Positions 26,012 to 35,646 of a DNA stretch of 36,250 bases are shown one piece after another. The notes under the pieces were generated by a model, which saw nothing but the letters and a program-made list of their open reading frames with translations, was not told the DNA's origin and searched no databases. Position 1 is the stretch's first letter. Every line of letters starts with the position of its first letter. The stretch comes from Rhodospirillaceae bacterium (GTDB lineage: Bacteria > Pseudomonadota > Alphaproteobacteria > Rhodospirillales > Casp-alpha2). The stretch lies in NCBI GenBank assembly GCA_002686255.1, contig NZAZ01000117.1, forward strand, positions 1-36,250, in the 5' to 3' direction. Position numbers and translations under genes: made by a program.

Positions 26012-27225
26012 TCGGAAACCTCGATGCCGAGGAGGCGGGCCACCGCAAACACGTCCTTGTCGCCGCGCCCGCACATGTTCATCACCATCAGGTGGTCGGA
26101 GGGCAGGTCGCCGGCGATCTTGGCCACATGGGCCAGCGCGTGGCTGGGCTCCAGCGCCGGGATGATGCCTTCCATCTTCGTGCACAATTGGAAGGCGTCG
26201 AGCGCTTCGCTATCGGTGACCGAGACGTATTCGACGCGGCCGTTGTCGAACAGCCACGAATGTTCCGGCCCGATGCCCGGATAATCGAGCCCGGCGGAAA
26301 TGGAATGGCCGTCGAGAATCTGGCCGTCCCCGGTCTGTAGCAGGTACGTCCGGTTGCCGTGCAGCACGCCGGGCTTGCCGCCGGTCAGCGACGCGCAGTG
26401 TTCGCCGGTCTCGATGCCGTGGCCGGCGGCCTCGACGCCGATGATGCGCACGTCCTCGTCGTCGAGGAACGGATGGAACAGCCCCATGGCGTTCGACCCG
26501 CCGCCGATGCAGGCGACGAGCGAATCCGGCTTGCGGCCTTCGGCCTCTTGAATTTGTTCGCGCACCTCGTTGCCGATGACGGCCTGAAAATCGCGCACCA
26601 TGGACGGATAGGGGTGCGGGCCGGCGACGGTGCCGATGATGTAGAAGGTATCGTCGACGTTGGCGACCCAGTCGCGCAGCGCCTCGTTCATGGCGTCCTT
26701 CAGCGTGCCGGTGCCGGCCGTCACCGGTTTGACCTCGGCCCCCAGCAGCTTCATCCTAAAGACGTTGGGGGACTGGCGCTCGATGTCCGTCTCGCCCATG
26801 TAGACGACGCACGGAATACCGAACAGCGCGCACACGGTCGCCGCCGCCACCCCGTGCTGGCCGGCCCCGGTTTCGGCGATGACCCGGGTCTTGCCCATGC
26901 GCCGGGCGAGCAGAATCTGGCCCATGGTGTTGTTGATCTTGTGCGCGCCGGTGTGGTTGAGCTCGTCGCGCTTGAAATAGACCTTGGCGCCGCCGAAATG
27001 CTCGGTCAGGCGGCGGGCGAAATAAAGCGGGCTCGGCCGGCCGACGTAATGCTTCATCTGGGAATGGAACTCGTCCCAGAAGGCGGGGTCGTCCCTGGCT
27101 TCGGTGTAGGCCTTTTCGACCTCCAGGATCAGCGGCATCAGGGTTTCGGCGACGAAGCGGCCGCCATAGATGCCGAAGTGCCCGGCTTCGTCGGGGCCGG
27201 CGCGATAGGTGTTCAGCTTGCTCAT
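26008..27225 (-). CDS. trpB: Tryptophan synthase beta chain
   Basis: TrpB1-type of 405 residues condenses indole with serine using PLP. The Schiff-base lysine is Lys96 in [10 protein letters not shown]. Other family landmarks are [14 protein letters not shown], the PLP-phosphate loop [10 protein letters not shown] and EPSHALAH. The N-terminus [15 protein letters not shown] is standard. GGGGAAG lies just before ATG 27225. An 86-bp gap with a terminator-like hairpin separates it from trpF. Confidence 0.97.
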   Translation of the reverse strand: MSKLNTYRAGPDEAGHFGIYGGRFVAETLMPLILEVEKAYTEARDDPAFWDEFHSQMKHYVGRPSPLYFARRLTEHFGGAKVYFKRDELNHTGAHKINNTMGQILLARRMGKTRVIAETGAGQHGVAAATVCALFGIPCVVYMGETDIERQSPNVFRMKLLGAEVKPVTAGTGTLKDAMNEALRDWVANVDDTFYIIGTVAGPHPYPSMVRDFQAVIGNEVREQIQEAEGRKPDSLVACIGGGSNAMGLFHPFLDDEDVRIIGVEAAGHGIETGEHCASLTGGKPGVLHGNRTYLLQTGDGQILDGHSISAGLDYPGIGPEHSWLFDNGRVEYVSVTDSEALDAFQLCTKMEGIIPALEPSHALAHVAKIAGDLPSDHLMVMNMCGRGDKDVFAVARLLGIEVSE

Positions 27226-27261
27226 GGTCTTCCCCGGGGTTGCGCCTAATAAACCTTAAAA

Positions 27262-27300
27262 GCGCCCGTAAAAACAGCGTTTTGTTGGATTTTCGGGCGC
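27262..27300 (-). terminator. Terminator- or attenuator-like hairpin between trpF and trpB
   Basis: Read on the minus strand, GCGCCCG (27300-27294) plus AAAA pairs with TTTT and CGGGCGC (27268-27262), with a bulge. The stem is followed by TTTTAAGGTTTATTAG. A 7+4 bp stem with a short T-run is acceptable for an intrinsic terminator and sits 37 bp before the trpB start. It may end the pyrF-trpF transcript or tune read-through into trpBA. I see no leader peptide with Trp codons. Confidence 0.5.
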
Positions 27301-27311
27301 CGGAGGAACCG

Positions 27312-27953
27312 CTACAGCGCCGCCGCGGCGGCCAGGAAAGCGCGGATTTTGTCCGCGTTCTTGACCCCGGGGGCGTCTTCGACCCCGGACGACACGTCGA
27401 CGGCCACGGCGCCGCTGGTTTTCACCGCTTGGGCCAGATTTTCCGCCGTCAGCCCACCGGCCAGCAGCCACGGCAGGGCGAAGGTCCGGTCCCTCAAAAG
27501 CCGCCAATCGAAGGCGCGCGCGTTGCCGCCGGGGCGTGTCGCGTCTTCGGGCGGCTTGGCGTCGAACATCAGCTTATCGGCGGCCCCTTCGTAAGCCTCG
27601 GCGGCGGCGAGGTCGTCCGGCCCCTGGACGGGCAGGACCTTCATCACCGGCAGCCCTAAGCGGTCGCGGACCTCGGCCGTGCGCTCCGGCGTCTCGGACC
27701 CGTGAAGCTGCAGCATGTCGACGCCGGCCACCGAGGCGATCTCGGCCAGCAGCGCGTCGTCGGCGTCGACGGTCAGGCCGACGCGGATGACGCCTTCGGG
27801 CACCCCCTTCGTCAGTTTCGCGGCGGCTTCGGGGGTCAGATTGCGGGGCGAGACCGGGAAAAAGACGAAGCCGCACATGGCCGCGCCCCCTTCCACCGCC
27901 GCCTCGATGGCAGCGGCGTCGGTCAGGCCGCAGATTTTGACGTCAATGGTCAT
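27312..27953 (-). CDS. trpF: Phosphoribosylanthranilate isomerase
   Basis: TrpF of 213 residues carries out the Amadori rearrangement of phosphoribosylanthranilate in tryptophan synthesis. The general base Cys8 is in VKICGLTD. Other motifs are GFVFFPVSPRNLTPE, LQLHGSE and the phosphate-binding end LLAGGLTAENL and VDVSSGVED with the catalytic Asp. It ends in an Ala-rich stretch. pyrF lies 23 bp upstream on the same strand. Confidence 0.95.
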   Translation of the reverse strand: MTIDVKICGLTDAAAIEAAVEGGAAMCGFVFFPVSPRNLTPEAAAKLTKGVPEGVIRVGLTVDADDALLAEIASVAGVDMLQLHGSETPERTAEVRDRLGLPVMKVLPVQGPDDLAAAEAYEGAADKLMFDAKPPEDATRPGGNARAFDWRLLRDRTFALPWLLAGGLTAENLAQAVKTSGAVAVDVSSGVEDAPGVKNADKIRAFLAAAAAL

Positions 27954-27976
27954 CGGCGGGGGTCATCGGCGGATCA

Positions 27977-28687
27977 TCAGCCGATTTCGTCGGCGATGCG
28001 CCTGGCGGCGTCGGCCGGATCGTCGGCGCCGGTGACGGGGCGGCCGATAACCAGGTAATCGGCGCCTTTTGCCAAGGCATCGGCCGGAGCCGTGATGCGT
28101 TTCTGATCATCGGCGATGGCCCAGGCGGGACGGATGCCCGGCGTCACCAGTTTGAAATCCGGCCCCATCGCGGCACGCAACGTCTCGGCTTCGAGTGCCG
28201 AACAGACGACGCCGTCGAGACCGCTTTTCTTTGCCATTCGGGCTAGACGCAGGACCTGCTCTTCGGCCCCGTCAACGACGCCAGCAGCGAAAAGGTCATC
28301 GTCGCCGAGCGACGTCAGCACCGTTACCGCCAACATCAAGGGCCTTCGGGAATCGGGTTTGGGGCTGGACTCTTGGACGGCGTCAACCGCCGCCCGCATC
28401 ATTTCCTCACCGCCGCTGGCGTGGACGTCGAGCATATAGGGCTTAAGGGGGAGCGCCGCCCTTACGGCACGGGCCACCGTCGCCGGAACGTCGTGGAACT
28501 TGAGATCGAGAAACACCGCCACGCCCAGCGCCGAAACGGCATTGACCCCCGCCGGCCCCTGGGCGGTGAAGAACTCCTTGCCCAGCTTGACCCCGCCGAC
28601 GAGCCCCCGGAGCCCCTCGGCCAGGGCCAGGGCCTTGTCCAGGTCGGGCGTATCCAGGGCGACGAATATTCTGTCCGATGGATTCAC
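27977..28687 (-). CDS. pyrF: Orotidine 5'-phosphate decarboxylase
   Basis: PyrF of 236 residues catalyses the last step of UMP synthesis. The catalytic DxKxxD is Asp61-Lys63-Asp66 in LDLKFHDVPAT. The TPGIRP motif and the terminal YLVIGRPVTGADDP are intact. The N-terminus is the usual IFVALDTPDLDKAL. Neighbours are lapA upstream (91 bp) and trpF downstream. Confidence 0.96.
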   Translation of the reverse strand: MNPSDRIFVALDTPDLDKALALAEGLRGLVGGVKLGKEFFTAQGPAGVNAVSALGVAVFLDLKFHDVPATVARAVRAALPLKPYMLDVHASGGEEMMRAAVDAVQESSPKPDSRRPLMLAVTVLTSLGDDDLFAAGVVDGAEEQVLRLARMAKKSGLDGVVCSALEAETLRAAMGPDFKLVTPGIRPAWAIADDQKRITAPADALAKGADYLVIGRPVTGADDPADAARRIADEIG

Positions 28688-28778
28688 GGGGTTCGCCTCG
28701 TTTCAGGATTGGCCGGCAATCGGGCGGTGTTATAGCCTCGTGGGAGCCGCAACGCCAGCTTGAGGGGTTTTATGGCCC

Positions 28779-29177
28779 TTAGGCGGCGGCGTCGGGGAGC
28801 CGGGGGGGAAGCCGGGGCGCGTCCTGGCCGGACTCAGTGGTTTCGGCCTGCTGGCGCTCGAGGCGGTCCTCGGCGTCCTTGAGTTCGCGTTCGGCGCGAT
28901 CGGCCCGTTGCCCCTCGCGGCGGGCGCGCCGGCGGGCCTTGCCGCCGGAAATCCAGGCCACCAGGCCGCCCATCAAAAAGCCGGCGAAGAGTCCCGCCAG
29001 CACCACCAAAAACACCGGCAGCGGCTGGGTCACCATATCCAGCGGCCACAGGTCCAACACCACGTCCGAGCGGTTGTTGACGGAAAAAACAACGACCGCC
29101 GCCGCCAAAGGCATCATGACGATCCAGAATAACACCTTCGACACAGGCGTCCGTTCCTTAAATTTGCGTTTGTCCAA
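28779..29177 (-). CDS. lapA: LapA-family (DUF1049) membrane protein
   Basis: A 132-residue inner-membrane protein with two membrane segments (about 15-32 and 53-76), the glycine-rich second one including GLFAGFLMGGLVAW. A basic then acidic coiled-coil-like cytoplasmic tail follows (RRRARREGQRADRAERELKD). In enterobacteria LapA works with LapB in LPS assembly. In alphaproteobacteria the small homologue typically follows ihfB, as here, and its function is inferred only. Confidence 0.85.
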   Translation of the reverse strand: MDKRKFKERTPVSKVLFWIVMMPLAAAVVVFSVNNRSDVVLDLWPLDMVTQPLPVFLVVLAGLFAGFLMGGLVAWISGGKARRRARREGQRADRAERELKDAEDRLERQQAETTESGQDAPRLPPRLPDAAA

Positions 29178-29222
29178 TATACCGCCGAAGGCCCCGAAAC
29201 GACGGCGGCGGGCGGCAATGAC

Positions 29223-29507
29223 TTAACCGCCGCTGTTCAGTTTCTCGCGCAGTTGCTTGCCGGTCTTGAAATATGGAATGAATTTCTCGGACACTTGCAC
29301 CGATTCGCCGGTCCGGGGATTGCGGCCGATCCGGGCGCCGCGCCGTTTCACCGAAAACGCCCCGAATCCGCGCAGTTCCACGCGGTCGCCGACGGCTAGC
29401 GCATTGGTGATTTCATCGAATATGGTGGTAACGATGCGTTCAACGTCCCGCTGGTAAAGATGCGGGTTCGCCGCGGCAAGACGCGCAATCAGTTCCGACT
29501 TTGTCAT
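29223..29507 (-). CDS. ihfB: Integration host factor subunit beta
   Basis: A 94-residue HU/IHF-family DNA-bending protein. The beta-arm region [28 protein letters not shown] and the N-terminal [26 protein letters not shown] identify IHF-beta rather than HU. It pairs with IHF-alpha encoded elsewhere. Its position after sppA and rpsA matches other proteobacteria. Confidence 0.95.
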   Translation of the reverse strand: MTKSELIARLAAANPHLYQRDVERIVTTIFDEITNALAVGDRVELRGFGAFSVKRRGARIGRNPRTGESVQVSEKFIPYFKTGKQLREKLNSGG

Positions 29508-29523
29508 GCCACTATCCCCCCCT

Positions 29524-29553
29524 TATGCGCTGGTTTTACGCTGGGCTTGTCAA
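29524..29553 (-). promoter_or_regulatory. Candidate promoter for ihfB
   Basis: On the minus strand a consensus -35 TTGACA (29553-29548) is followed after 18 bp by CGCATA (29529-29524), a poor -10, ahead of the ihfB ATG at 29507. The leader would be very short, so the assignment is tentative. Confidence 0.3.
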
Positions 29554-29605
29554 ACTTTTTGCCGCCGGGGCATTTTCGGCGGGGCTGTATTCCTTTTTGG
29601 ATACA

Positions 29606-30517
29606 CTACCACAGATCAGGGTGCCAAAGCGCGATCACGCCGTCAAGACTAAGTCTTTCAGAAAACATAACTTTTCCGATCATGGAATCGAAAAAATCAC
29701 GCCACGGCTGGTCCTCGTGTTTGACCTTCACTTCCTCGACGGGCAGGGAATCGGCGATTTTGTGGGTTTCGGAAAGCCATTTCCGGGCTTCGGGCTCGGC
29801 GCCGAGAGCGTCGATGAGCCCCACTTTCTTGGCCTGGCGGCCGCTGAAGATTCGGCCGTCGGCGAGTTTCAGCACCTGTTCCTTGGAAAGCGAGCGCCTT
29901 TCGGCGACCAGGGTCACGAACATGTCGAAGTAATCGGCGATGATGGCCTCGGTCGCCTTGCGGGCGGCGGGCGAAAACTTCTCAAGCGGATTGGGCTGGG
30001 CCTTCAAAGACCCGCTTTTCACCACTACCGGCTTGATGCCGATCTTGTCCAAAAGCCCGGTCAAGTCGGCGGTCTGCAAAATGACCCCGATGGAGCCGGT
30101 AAGGGTCGAGGACCGGGCGACGATGTGGTCGGAGCCCAGGGCCGTCATGTATCCAGCGGACGTCGCCGTGGTCCCCATGATCGCCACCACGGGTTTCTTT
30201 TCCCCCACCTGGAGCAGCGATTCGAAAAGCGCCTCGCCGCCCACATAGGTGCCGCCGGGGCTGTCGATCTTGACCATGAGCGCCTTCGCCTTGTCGTCGT
30301 CGGCGACCTCTTTCAGGGCCTCGTCGCGGGCCGGGTCGTCGAGGATCAGACCGCCGATGACGATCTTGGCCACGTGGTCCTGCTGGCGGCGGAGGTCGAA
30401 GCGGCCGGCGACCGCGACCAGGGCGGCGACCACGGCGACGACGCCCAACACCCGCCAGAAGGTCAACCGCCGTTTCAGGCGGCGTCTTTCGACAACGTAA
30501 TCGGCGTCAAGGGACAT
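29606..30517 (-). CDS. sppA: Signal peptide peptidase SppA (short, S49 family)
   Basis: A 303-residue membrane-anchored serine peptidase of the half-length bacterial type. A basic N-terminus and one membrane segment (about 22-38) precede the ClpP-like fold. The SPGGT motif is at 86-90, the nucleophile Ser120 in TTATSAGYMTAL, and the lysine dyad partner in VVVKSGSLKAQPNP (Lys167 or Lys172). It degrades released signal peptides or membrane protein fragments. It lies 15 bp behind rpsA and 98 bp before ihfB. Confidence 0.93.
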   Translation of the reverse strand: MSLDADYVVERRRLKRRLTFWRVLGVVAVVAALVAVAGRFDLRRQQDHVAKIVIGGLILDDPARDEALKEVADDDKAKALMVKIDSPGGTYVGGEALFESLLQVGEKKPVVAIMGTTATSAGYMTALGSDHIVARSSTLTGSIGVILQTADLTGLLDKIGIKPVVVKSGSLKAQPNPLEKFSPAARKATEAIIADYFDMFVTLVAERRSLSKEQVLKLADGRIFSGRQAKKVGLIDALGAEPEARKWLSETHKIADSLPVEEVKVKHEDQPWRDFFDSMIGKVMFSERLSLDGVIALWHPDLW

Positions 30518-30532
30518 TCAGGAACGTCCTTT

Positions 30533-32545
30533 CTACTTCTCCGTCTTCCTGGCCTTGGGCGCGGTCTTTTTCTTGGTTTCCTTCTTGTCGCCCGCGCCCT
30601 TCTTGCCGGCGGCGGCCTTGGCCGGGACTTTTTTCTTGGCCGGCGCTTTTTTCGCCGGTTCGGCGTCGGCTTTTTTGTCTTCCTTCGTATCGGCCTTCTT
30701 GTCTTCTTTCTTGCCGTCCTCCTTGGCCTCGGCCTTGTCGTCCTTTTTGGTTTCCGCCTTCTTGGCCTTCTTGGCCGCGGGCGTGGCCTCCTTGTCGTCC
30801 TTGTCGCCGGCCTTCTCGCCGGCTTTCTTCTTGAACGCCGCGCCGAGGATGTTGCCTAACGAGGCACCGGCATCCGACGAGCCATAAGCCGCCATTGCCT
30901 TCTTTTCCTCCTCCACCTCGCGGGCCTTGATGGAAAGCGTCAGCTTGCGGCCGGATTTGTCGATCTGGGTGATCTTGGCGTCGACCTTCTCGCCGGCGGC
31001 GAAACGGCCGGGGCGCTGTTCGGACCGGTCGCGGCTAAGATCGCCCTTGCGGATGAAGCCGGGCACGGAATCGTTGACCAGAACCTCGATCCCGTTGCCG
31101 ACGACCGCGGTGATGGCGCAGGTCACGATGCTGCCTTTCTTAAGTGCGCCCATCCCAGTGCCCAAGGGGTCTTCGGTCAACTGCTTGATGCCGAGGCTGA
31201 TGCGTTCCCTTTCCACGTCCACGTCCAGCACCTTGGTCTTGACGGCCTGGCCTTTCTTGAATTCGGTCAGCGCTTCTTCGCCGGATTTCTCCCAACTGAG
31301 GTCGGAAAGGTGGGCCATGCCGTCGATTTCGCCCTCGAGGCCGATGAAAAGCCCGAACTCGGTGATGTTCTTGACCTCGCCCTCGACCTCGGAACCGGTG
31401 GTGTACTTGGAAAGGAAGGCCTGCCACGGGTTATCCAGGCATTGCTTAAGGCCCAGCGAGATGCGGCGTTTTTTCGGGTCCGCGTCGAGCACCATGACCT
31501 CGACTTTCTGGCTGGTGGAAACGATCTTGCCGGGGTGGATGTTCTTTTTGGTCCAGCTCATCTCGGACACGTGCACCAGCCCCTCCACACCCGGCTCCAG
31601 TTCGACGAAAGCGCCGTAATCGGTAATGTTGGTGACGCGACCCGTGAACTTGGTGCCCGACGGATATTTCGCCTCGACCCCTTCCCAGGGATCGGTCTCC
31701 AATTGTTTCATGCCCAGCGAAATACGCTGGGTTTCGGCATTGAAGCGGATTACCTGAACCTTCACGCTCTGGCCGATCTGCAAGGTCTCGGACGGGTGAT
31801 TGACGCGGCGCCAGGCGATATCGGTGACGTGCAGAAGGCCGTCGACGCCGCCCAGGTCCACAAAGGCCCCGTAATCGGTGATGTTCTTGACCACGCCTTC
31901 GAGAACCTGGCCCTCGGAAAGGTTGGAGATCAGTTCCGATCGGGCTTCGGTCCGGGTTTCCTCCAGCACGGCGCGGCGCGATACGACGATGTTGTTGCGC
32001 TGCGGGTCCATTTTCAGGATCTGGAACGGCTGCGGCGTGTTCATCATCGGGGTAATGTCGCGGACCGGGCGGATATCCACTTGGCTTCCGGGCAGGAACG
32101 CCACCGCGCCCGCCAGATCGACGATGAAGCCGCCCTTGACGCGGCCGAAAATGACGCCGTTGACGCGCTCGCCGTTTTTGAAGGATTTTTCCAGCTCCCT
32201 CCAGGCTTCCTCGCGCCGCGCCTTTTCGCGGCTGAGACGGACGATGCCGTCCCGGTCCTCGTAGCGTTCGACGAAGACGTCGACGTTGTCGCCGGTATTG
32301 ATCTCCGTTTCCTGGCCGGGGGTGGCGAACTCCTTCAGCGGCACGCGGCCCTCGGATTTGAGGCCGACGTCGATCAGCACCTCTTCGCTGTCGACGGCGA
32401 TTACGGTGCCCTTGACGACGCGGCCTTCGAATTTGCTGTCGGCGCCAAGGGATTCTTCCAGGAGTTCGGCGAAACTTTCCTTGATGACGGGGGGCGCGTC
32501 CCCGGACGCGGCCGCGGTATCGGCCGTTTGTTTTTCAGGAGCCAT
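30533..32545 (-). CDS. rpsA: 30S ribosomal protein S1 with lysine-rich C-terminal extension
   Basis: S1 of 670 residues binds mRNA at the ribosome platform. Six S1 domains run from about residue 38 to 545; domains 3-5 carry the DYGAFVDL, DYGAFVEL and EFGLFIGL cores. The usual alphaproteobacterial end (GSSDAGASLGNILGAAF) is at about 556-571. Beyond it are 99 further residues (572-670) made mainly of Lys, Ala, Asp and Glu (for example KEDKKADAEPAKKAPAKKK). That tail is not part of the standard protein, which is about 560-570 residues long. AAGGA lies ahead of ATG 32545. The 121-bp gap after cmk could hold a promoter. Confidence 0.95.
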   Translation of the reverse strand: MAPEKQTADTAAASGDAPPVIKESFAELLEESLGADSKFEGRVVKGTVIAVDSEEVLIDVGLKSEGRVPLKEFATPGQETEINTGDNVDVFVERYEDRDGIVRLSREKARREEAWRELEKSFKNGERVNGVIFGRVKGGFIVDLAGAVAFLPGSQVDIRPVRDITPMMNTPQPFQILKMDPQRNNIVVSRRAVLEETRTEARSELISNLSEGQVLEGVVKNITDYGAFVDLGGVDGLLHVTDIAWRRVNHPSETLQIGQSVKVQVIRFNAETQRISLGMKQLETDPWEGVEAKYPSGTKFTGRVTNITDYGAFVELEPGVEGLVHVSEMSWTKKNIHPGKIVSTSQKVEVMVLDADPKKRRISLGLKQCLDNPWQAFLSKYTTGSEVEGEVKNITEFGLFIGLEGEIDGMAHLSDLSWEKSGEEALTEFKKGQAVKTKVLDVDVERERISLGIKQLTEDPLGTGMGALKKGSIVTCAITAVVGNGIEVLVNDSVPGFIRKGDLSRDRSEQRPGRFAAGEKVDAKITQIDKSGRKLTLSIKAREVEEEKKAMAAYGSSDAGASLGNILGAAFKKKAGEKAGDKDDKEATPAAKKAKKAETKKDDKAEAKEDGKKEDKKADTKEDKKADAEPAKKAPAKKKVPAKAAAGKKGAGDKKETKKKTAPKARKTEK

Positions 32546-32666
32546 GGGGTCCTTAATCCTTCTCTATTCCGTTTTCAGGCCAACCGGTTGGGTCCGGTGG
32601 TCTTGGGTGGAAAATCGTCCCTGTCCCGGCAAGGGGCGCCGGGCGGGAATGTTGGTCTTCGCTACA

Positions 32667-33302
32667 TTAACCGTTCCCGGAATTGATGAAGCCGAGCGCC
32701 GCGGCAAAAACCTGATCGGCGTCCAAGTCGCTGGTATCCAGTTGATATGCGTCTTCGGCCGGCTCCAGCGGAGAGACGGCGCGGTCTTGGTCGCGCGCGT
32801 CGCGTTCCTCCATATCCGCGAGAACGCGGCCATGTATAACGTCGAGGCCCCTTTCCCGCAACTCTTTAAAACGCCTTTCGGCGCGGACCTCGACGCTGGC
32901 GGTGACGAACAGCTTGGCGTCGGCGCCGGGGCAGACCACGGTGCCGATGTCGCGGCCGTCGAGAATCGCCCCTTTGGCGCCGCCGGGGGGGTCGGCTGCG
33001 AAATTGCGCTGGAATTCAAGCAACGGGGCGCGGACTCCGGAAATGGCGGAAACCCGGGACGCGGCGTCGGCGGCGGCGTCCGTGCGCAGGTCATTTGCCT
33101 CCAGGTCCTTTAGCGTCAGGGATTTCGCCGCCGCCTCGGCCATGACCGCGTCGTCCGGGTCGGCCCCGTCGCGTACCATGTTCATGCCGACGGCCCGGTA
33201 CAGAAGCCCCGTATCCAGGAGCGCCAGGCCGAAATGCTCCGCCAGGCGGCGCGCCAGGGTTCCCTTGCCGGCGGCGGCGGGTCCGTCGATGGCGATAATC
33301 AT
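32667..33302 (-). CDS. cmk: (d)CMP kinase
   Basis: Cytidylate kinase of 211 residues, which phosphorylates CMP and dCMP with ATP. The P-loop is [15 protein letters not shown] near the N-terminus. Other family segments are [34 protein letters not shown] and the LID/NMP region [10 protein letters not shown]. Its ATG overlaps the aroA stop (ATGA, 33299-33302), an arrangement common in proteobacteria. Confidence 0.95.
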   Translation of the reverse strand: MIIAIDGPAAAGKGTLARRLAEHFGLALLDTGLLYRAVGMNMVRDGADPDDAVMAEAAAKSLTLKDLEANDLRTDAAADAASRVSAISGVRAPLLEFQRNFAADPPGGAKGAILDGRDIGTVVCPGADAKLFVTASVEVRAERRFKELRERGLDVIHGRVLADMEERDARDQDRAVSPLEPAEDAYQLDTSDLDADQVFAAALGFINSGNG

Positions 33303-34630
33303 CGCTTCGGCGCCTCTTCCATGTTGGCGCCGAGGCCGTTCATCAGGTCGGCGAAACCGGGGAAGCTGGTGTCGATGGTTGTGCCGTCGTCGATTTCGAC
33401 GGGGGTTTCCGCCACCATGCCCAGAACCAGAAACGCCATGGCGATCCGGTGGTCCAGGCGGGCCTCGATCCTGGCGCCGCCGGGGGGCGGCCCGCCCCCA
33501 CCCTTGACGGTCAGGGCATCGTCCGTGGCCGTCGCCTCGACGCCGGCCGCCGTCAGTCCCCGGACGATGGCGTCCAGGCGGTCGCTTTCCTTGACCCGGA
33601 GCTCACCCAGCCCTTCCAGCCGGGTCACGCCGTGGGCACAGGCGGCGGCGACGGCAAGGACCGGGTATTCGTCGATCATGGCCGGCGCCCGGGCGCCGCA
33701 AACCGTGATCCCCTTGAGGCCCGAGGATTCCACCGTCAGGTCGGCGACCGGTTCGCCGCCCTCAAAGCGCTGGTTGCCGATGCCGATGGCCGCCCCCATT
33801 TCCTTCAGCGTCTCGATCAGGCCCGAGCGCGACGGATTGACGCCGACGCCCGTCAACGTAACCTTTGAATCCGGCACCAGCAGCGCCGCCACCAGCGGGA
33901 AGGCGGCGGACGAGATATCGCCGGGCACCGTGACCTCGGCGCCGGTCAGTTCCGGCTGTCCGGTCAGGGTGATCTCCTTGCCCCCGGCCTTTTCCACGAT
34001 CGTCACCTCGGCGCCGAAATGGCCGAGCATCCTTTCGGTGTGGTCGCGGGTCGGCCGCGGCTCGATGACGGTGGTCCGGCCCGGCGTGTTCAAGCCCGCC
34101 AACAGCACCGCCGATTTGACCTGGGCCGACGCCACCGGCATCTCATAGGCAATGGGGACCGGGGATGGGGCGCCGGTGACGGTGATCGGCAGGCGGCCGC
34201 CGGAGCGGGTCGTGAACCGCGCCCCCATCTGTCTGAGCGGCGTCATCACGCGTTCCATCGGCCGTTCGGAAAGTGACTTATCGCCGGCAAAGGTCGCCGT
34301 GAAGGGATGGGTCGCCACAACCCCCGTCAGCAGCCGCGCCGCCGTGCCCGAGTTGCCCATGTCCAGCACGCCCTGGGGTTCGGCGAGGCCGCCGACGCCG
34401 CGCCCGTAAACGCGCCAATCGCCGTTATCGCCTTGTTCGGCCTGGGCGCCCAGGGCCTTGACGGCGGCCGCCGTGGCGAGCACGTCGTCGGACGCCAAAA
34501 GCCCGGCGATCCGGGTTTCGCCCACCGCAAGGGCGCCGAGGATCAACGCCCGGTGCGAAATCGATTTATCGCCGGGGACTGCCGCGGCGCCGGCAAGCGG
34601 GCCGACGGGGCTGGAAATCAGGGCCGTCAC
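33299..34630 (-). CDS. aroA: 3-phosphoshikimate 1-carboxyvinyltransferase (EPSP synthase)
   Basis: AroA of 443 residues makes EPSP in the shikimate pathway. N-terminal [17 protein letters not shown], central [17 protein letters not shown] and RDHTERML, and C-terminal LRVKESDRL and [13 protein letters not shown] resemble the Agrobacterium CP4-like (class II) sequences. However, the key loop reads GNSGTAARL, with Gly where the CP4 enzyme has Ala. It is the first gene of the minus-strand run aroA-cmk-rpsA and is divergent from the FYDLN gene. Confidence 0.96.
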   Translation of the reverse strand: MTALISSPVGPLAGAAAVPGDKSISHRALILGALAVGETRIAGLLASDDVLATAAAVKALGAQAEQGDNGDWRVYGRGVGGLAEPQGVLDMGNSGTAARLLTGVVATHPFTATFAGDKSLSERPMERVMTPLRQMGARFTTRSGGRLPITVTGAPSPVPIAYEMPVASAQVKSAVLLAGLNTPGRTTVIEPRPTRDHTERMLGHFGAEVTIVEKAGGKEITLTGQPELTGAEVTVPGDISSAAFPLVAALLVPDSKVTLTGVGVNPSRSGLIETLKEMGAAIGIGNQRFEGGEPVADLTVESSGLKGITVCGARAPAMIDEYPVLAVAAACAHGVTRLEGLGELRVKESDRLDAIVRGLTAAGVEATATDDALTVKGGGGPPPGGARIEARLDHRIAMAFLVLGMVAETPVEIDDGTTIDTSFPGFADLMNGLGANMEEAPKR

Positions 34631-34851
34631 GTCAAAAAAATCCTTATATCCTTTGGTCTTATTCGCCCGCCGTCTTTAGGCCATGACCTAGCACGAAACC
34701 CATGGGCGGGGGTAGGTTTCCCTTGACCGGGCCGGGGCCGGGCCGGGGAGGAAAAAAATTTTCGAAACCTCATTTTTTGTTTTTGACAGAGCCAAAAGAA
34801 CATGGCAATTGGCATGCTTGTCAAAGATCAAAGGCCGAAGGAGATCGACGG

Positions 34852-35297
34852 GTGGCTAATCGAGCATGGGGCAAGAAACGGATCTGCCGAAGTTGCGGCG
34901 CGCCGTTTTACGACCTCAAAAAAAAAATATCGAGTGCCCTCAATGCGGCGCCCCCTTTTCCTTGGCCCCCCCGGCCAAGCCGAAACGCCCGGCGCCCCTG
35001 GCGGAGAAACCCGGACCCGAGAACACAAACCCGGTCGAGGCGGCCGCGGACACAAGCCCGGTCGAGGCGGCCGCGGACAATGTGGTTTCCGCCGCCGGGG
35101 CCGACGACGATGCGCCGGACATCGGCGACGCCGAGGATGAGGATGAAGACAAGGACGGCGGCGAGGACGAGGATGAGGCGGGGGCCGATGAAAAGGACGA
35201 CAAGCTTATCGAGGACGCCTCGGACCTGGGCGAGGACGACGACGATATGTCGGAGGTCAAGGAACACATCGACGACGGCGTCGAGGACAAGAACTGA
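34852..35297 (+). CDS. TIGR02300 (FYDLN-acid) family protein, interrupted by a -1 frameshift at an A10 run
   Basis: The family has an N-terminal zinc ribbon with FYDL and a very acidic tail. Here GTG 34852, with AAGGAG 8 bases upstream, opens ANRAWGKKRICRSCGAPFYDLKKK. After a run of ten A (34918-34927) the matching continuation NIECPQCGAPF lies in the -1 frame and ends at 35297 in an Asp/Glu-rich tail (SEVKEHIDDGVEDKN). With eleven A the whole would be one 148-residue protein with two CxxC pairs. Unshifted reading gives an Arg-rich sequence running into the tRNA. The cause may be a sequencing error, a recent mutation, or polymerase or ribosome slippage on the A-run. The function of the family is unknown to me. 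Confidence 0.85.
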
Positions 35298-35523
35298 GAC
35301 CCCGGGAACCCGGCGCCGCCCCCCGGATTGCCGGCCCGGGGTTCGTGGGCGGCGCGCAAGGCCGAAAACCACGGCAAGCCGTCTCCATGGATCTTTATCA
35401 TTGATCCTTGATATGGGCCCGGTCATTTCCAGATTTCCCTTGCCTTCGGGCGTCCGGGGACCCTATTTTTCCGACCCGGCGGCGCGGCCAAATCAGCGCC
35501 TGGCCGCCGCAATTCCCTTCTCG

Positions 35524-35599
<76 letters not shown>

Positions 35600-35605
35600 T
35601 TTAAA

Positions 35606-35639
35606 ACAAGGGCTTAGCCTTAACTGGCTAAGCCCTTGT
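35606..35639 (+). terminator. Perfect 14-bp hairpin directly after the tRNA
   Basis: ACAAGGGCTTAGCC (35606-35619) and GGCTAAGCCCTTGT (35626-35639) pair perfectly around TTAACT. It starts 7 bp after the CCA. No T-run follows (CCCTGTCT), so it is either a factor-assisted tRNA terminator or part of an integration site. Confidence 0.6.
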
Positions 35640-35646
35640 CCCTGTC

